In this document: positions 61,374 to 64,000 of the stretch, piece after piece
Numbering within the stretch: position 1 is the first letter of the stretch
Layout: each line of letters opens with the position of its first letter
Notes under the pieces: model-generated
The model's input: the letters and a program-made list of their open reading frames with translations, nothing else
What the model was told of the DNA's origin: nothing
The model's database searches: none
Program-made: the position numbers and the translations under genes
Assembly (NCBI RefSeq): GCF_024730785.1
Contig: NZ_CP102830.1
Span: forward strand, 2,046,001-2,110,000
Length of the DNA stretch: 64,000 nucleotides
From: Pseudomonas sp. LS44
GTDB taxonomy: Bacteria; Pseudomonadota; Gammaproteobacteria; Pseudomonadales; Pseudomonadaceae
Reading direction: 5' to 3'

Positions 61374-62945
61374 TCAGGACACGCGGCGCGTCATGTTCTT
61401 CCAGTATTTCTCGCGAACCTGACGGCGCAGCACCTTGCCGACCACGCTGACCGGCAGCGCCTCGACGAACAGGATCGACTTCGGCGCCTTGAAGCGCCCG
61501 AGGCGACCCTTGACGTGCTCGATCAGCGCGTCGGCGGAGACTTCCTGGCCAGCCTTGATCACCACCTCGGCATGCAGCGCCTCGCCCCATTCCTCATGGG
61601 GGATGCCGACCACCGCCGAGTTGGACACTGCCGGGTGCGAGTTGAGGGCTGCTTCGACCTCCACCGCGTACACGTTGAAGCCGCCGGTGATGATCATGTC
61701 CTTCTTGCGGTCGACCAGATGCAGGAAGCCTTCCTGGTCGAGGTAGCCGAGGTCGCCGGACTTCCAGAAACCGTCGACGAATTCGCTGGCGCTGGCCTCC
61801 GGGTTGCCGAAATAGCCGGACACCGTGCCGCGCGAGCGCACCCACAGCTCACCGGTTTCCCCGTGCGGCACTTCGCGGCCGTCATCGTCGACGATGATCA
61901 CTTCGGCGCCGGCGGCGATGCGCCCGGCCGAACCGATCTGTTCATCGCTGGCGTTCAGGTGGTCGGCCTTGCTGAGCATCGCCACCGCGTGCAGGCATTC
62001 GGTGGCGCCGTAGATCTGCATGAAGATATTGCCGAAACGCTCCTGGGCCTGGCGCAGTTTGGTCGGGCTCATCGGCGCGGCGCCGTAGGCCAGGCTATTC
62101 AGCGACGACAGGTCGTAGCTGCTGGCCTCGGGCATTTCCAGCAGCCGATAGATCATCGTCGGCACCAGCAGGGTCATGGTGATGCGTTCCGCCTCGATGT
62201 TGCGGCACAGCTGGACCATGTCCGGAATGTTCTGGGTCACCGTGCAGCCGCCGCGGAACAGCGTCGGCAGCAGGCCGAGACCGGAGCCGTGGCTGATCGG
62301 TGCCATGTGCAGGAAGCGGGTGTCCGGCTGGTAGGGCTGCTCGCTCTCCATGTACATGGAGTCGCGCAGCGCCAGCCAGTTGTCCATGGTGTAGGGCACG
62401 CACTTGCTGACGCCGGTGGTGCCGCCGGTGAAGCGGTAGGAGACCACGTCGTTCTGGGTGTCGTGGGCGACCTCGGTGGTCTGGTCGCTGATGCCTTCGA
62501 GCAGATCCCAGAAGTACAGCAGGCCGTCTTGGCTGTTTTCCGGCGGATCCATGCAGACTGCGGTGATGCCCTGTTCGCGCAGCAGGCCGACATAGCGCTC
62601 AAGCAGGCTGTTCTCAAGGAACACCACCTTGGGCTGGATCAGGGCGATCTGCCCGCGGTGCTCTTCGAGCGAATCACGGAAATTGGTGTAGGCGCCGGCG
62701 GCCTCGCCTTTCATCGAGGTCCAGGCGTGCAGCAGCGACAGGTTGTCGTTATCGAGGATGCACATATAGATGTCGCCGCGTTTTAACTGCAGGCGCTCGC
62801 GCATCATGTTGGCGATGCGGTTGGTGAGCAGGTGCAGTTCGCGGAAGGTGTAGCGGCGGTTGCGCTCGATATTGACCAAGGCTTCCCGGTCGGCGAAACG
62901 CACGGCGAGGTTTCTTATCGTGCGTGCGAAGTTCATTGTTGTCAT
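61374..62945 (-). CDS. AMP-dependent acyl-CoA synthetase
   Basis: A 523-residue ANL-superfamily ligase. The P-loop-like motif YRFTGGTTGVSKCVPY, the adenine motif MQIYGATEC, the hinge-region GDLGYLDQEGFLHLVDRKKDMI and the C-terminal catalytic Lys in VGKVLRR are all present. It activates a carboxylic acid to its CoA thioester. Specificity cannot be read directly, though a fatty or cyclic acid fits the surrounding pathway. It converges with the DUF1254 genes and its ATG has GGAAGGAGA ahead. Confidence 0.93.
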   Translation of the reverse strand: MTTMNFARTIRNLAVRFADREALVNIERNRRYTFRELHLLTNRIANMMRERLQLKRGDIYMCILDNDNLSLLHAWTSMKGEAAGAYTNFRDSLEEHRGQIALIQPKVVFLENSLLERYVGLLREQGITAVCMDPPENSQDGLLYFWDLLEGISDQTTEVAHDTQNDVVSYRFTGGTTGVSKCVPYTMDNWLALRDSMYMESEQPYQPDTRFLHMAPISHGSGLGLLPTLFRGGCTVTQNIPDMVQLCRNIEAERITMTLLVPTMIYRLLEMPEASSYDLSSLNSLAYGAAPMSPTKLRQAQERFGNIFMQIYGATECLHAVAMLSKADHLNASDEQIGSAGRIAAGAEVIIVDDDGREVPHGETGELWVRSRGTVSGYFGNPEASASEFVDGFWKSGDLGYLDQEGFLHLVDRKKDMIITGGFNVYAVEVEAALNSHPAVSNSAVVGIPHEEWGEALHAEVVIKAGQEVSADALIEHVKGRLGRFKAPKSILFVEALPVSVVGKVLRRQVREKYWKNMTRRVS

Positions 62946-63125
62946 CTTGTTCTCCTTCCCGAATGCCTGGGCTAGCCCGGTCGGGCGTGCGGATGGCAGT
63001 CGGTGCCAGCGGCAGAAATCCGCGCGTTCGCGGTCAATGCTGTTATGGGACGACGGCCCCGGAAGCGGCCCGGGCAGCTCGACTGCTCAGTGGCTTGCGG
63101 GGTCCGTTCCAGGCGTCCAGTCCAT

Positions 63126-63147
63126 CCGCAGCGGCAGGCCGCTGCGG
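63126..63147. repeat. GC-rich perfect hairpin
   Basis: CCGCAGCGGC-AG-GCCGCTGCGG is a 10-bp perfect inverted repeat in the gap between two leftward genes. It could reduce read-through from the SDR gene, although no U-run follows on the minus strand. Confidence 0.5.
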
Positions 63148-63167
63148 ATTTCGCTGTCGATTCAAGC

Positions 63168-63314
63168 TAAGAGCCTGTCTACGATCTGCTGCGTGTCGGT
63201 CAAACTGCGTTGAAAACGGCTTCGGACTGCTCATTTACAACTCGTAAACTCCGCGTCCTCAGCCGTTTTCGCCTTGTTTGACTCTAGCTCGCGAGATCGT
63301 AAACAGGCTCTAAG
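63168..63314. mobile_element. MITE-like palindromic element flanked by TAA repeats
   Basis: About 141 bp begins GAGCCTGTCTACGATCT and ends with its near-exact inverse AGATCGTAAACAGGCTC, with an inner inverted pair GAAAACGGCT/AGCCGTTTTC. It carries no gene. Direct TAA repeats on each side look like a 3-bp target duplication. Similar short palindromes recur in Pseudomonas genomes, so it is likely a non-autonomous insertion in this intergenic gap. Confidence 0.7.
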
Positions 63315-63332
63315 GCCGAACCCGGCCTCGAC

Positions 63333-64000
63333 TCAAGCCTTCAGGGCTTTCATCGCGGTGTCGATGAACAGCGCAACCTGTGCGTTGGCATCTGTGCGCG
63401 GGACGGCGGTGGTCCAGTCGGCGATCTGCTCGATGCGGGCCTCGATGGCTTCCGGCGACAGCTCCGCTTCCGGAATGTAGACCGGCGCGGTCTCTTCCAT
63501 GCGCACGGCGGTGAACACGCCGGCACCGGCGCCCAGGACCAGCTTGGTCGGAGCGTTTTCGCTGACCAGATACAGGGCACCCGGAGTGACCTGCTCGGGA
63601 CGGCTGACCTTCAGCAGTTCTTCCGGCATCACGTCGGCAGTCATGCGGGTGGCGGCCATCGGCGCCAGGGTGTTGACGTGGATGTTGTTCTTGCGGCCTT
63701 CGATGGCCAGCATGTTCATCAGGCCGACCACGGCCATCTTCGCCGCGCCGTAGTTGGCCTGGCCGAAGTTGCCGAACAGGCCGGCGGCGGAGGTGGTCAT
63801 CAGGATGCGACCGTAGTTCTGCGCCTTCATCACGTCCCAGACGGCCTTGGAGCAGTACATCGCACCCATCAGGTGGACATTGATCACCGCGTGGATGTCG
63901 GCCAGTTCCATCTTGGCGAAGGACTTGTCACGCAGGATGCCGGCGTTGTTGATCAGGATGTCGACGCGGCCGAACTCGGCGACGGTCTGGGCGACCATGA
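63333..64000 (-). CDS. Short-chain dehydrogenase, MFE-2-like (3R)-hydroxyacyl-CoA dehydrogenase (5' end outside window)
   Basis: About 221 residues of an SDR whose start lies beyond the right edge; the first Met seen is internal. The NNAG motif (VDILINNAGILRDKSF) and the Ser-Tyr-Lys triad (MTTSAAGLFGNFGQANYGAA, then K) are intact. The RDKSF motif and the C-terminal extension with APTKLVLGAGAG and PVYIPEAELSPEAIEARIEQ match the dehydrogenase part of peroxisomal-type multifunctional enzyme 2, used in beta-oxidation of branched or steroid side chains. It probably belongs to an operon with the acyl-CoA synthetase, separated by a MITE-like insertion. Confidence 0.88.
   Translation of the reverse strand, partial: MVAQTVAEFGRVDILINNAGILRDKSFAKMELADIHAVINVHLMGAMYCSKAVWDVMKAQNYGRILMTTSAAGLFGNFGQANYGAAKMAVVGLMNMLAIEGRKNNIHVNTLAPMAATRMTADVMPEELLKVSRPEQVTPGALYLVSENAPTKLVLGAGAGVFTAVRMEETAPVYIPEAELSPEAIEARIEQIADWTTAVPRTDANAQVALFIDTAMKALKA

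Overview
The window looks like a chromosomal segment of a Pseudomonas species. The evidence is a complete functional-amyloid operon in the order fapABCDEF, pseudomonad-type uppP and ybiT genes, high-GC coding sequence, REP-like palindromes and a FecI/FecR/TonB-receptor trio. No rRNA, tRNA or CRISPR array was seen.

Layout. (1) 1-5.5 kb: the 3' end of a sigma-54 activator gene faces fapABCDEF across a shared terminator, and a good -24/-12 promoter lies ahead of fapA. (2) 5.8-11.5 kb: housekeeping genes (unknown protein, uppP, cold-shock/DUF1294 protein, YjbR-like protein, MFS transporter, ABC-F ATPase ybiT). (3) 11.5-17.8 kb: a decayed integrated element inserted directly upstream of ybiT. It holds a frameshifted tyrosine integrase, an excisionase-like gene, small unknown genes, a scrambled umuC fused to a helix-turn-helix remnant, and an intact-looking hipBA toxin-antitoxin pair with three operator-like palindromes. 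(4) 18-22 kb: fecI-fecR and a TonB-dependent siderophore receptor behind a Fur-box-like sequence. (5) 22-61 kb plus the right edge: a large catabolic block.

The catabolic block has several modules. First, a NicA2-like Tat-exported amine oxidase, an AraC regulator, a type I sulfatase and a c-type cytochrome share the sequence TTGGCA-N6-GACAA in three promoters. Second, a DUF1302/DUF1329 pair is followed by a second type I sulfatase. Third, an operon encodes Fe-alcohol dehydrogenase, thioesterase, aldehyde dehydrogenase, a metal-site-less beta-lactamase-fold protein and an intact one. Fourth, an operon encodes DUF1302, a YCF48-like protein, an RND transporter, two acyl-CoA dehydrogenases (the second lacking the catalytic Glu), an SdsA-type alkylsulfatase and a TetR regulator. 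Fifth come a GMC alcohol dehydrogenase, an aldehyde dehydrogenase and a LysR regulator. Sixth is a luciferase-free luxE-luxC pair with a zinc alcohol dehydrogenase, followed by two DUF1254/DUF1214 proteins. Last are an acyl-CoA synthetase and a truncated MFE-2-like reductase.

Taken together (inference), the block could release a hydrophobic alcohol from a sulfate ester, oxidise it to acid and acyl-CoA, and feed beta-oxidation. The lux-type cassette offers a reductive branch from acid to alcohol. Relics of a second alkylsulfatase gene (about 49.6-49.8 kb) and of a second tetR (54.3-54.5 kb) show that the block has been duplicated and rearranged. The most interesting leads are the AraC-operator regulon joining an amine oxidase to a cytochrome, the lux reductase cassette, the paired acyl-CoA dehydrogenases and the degenerate beta-lactamase-fold protein.
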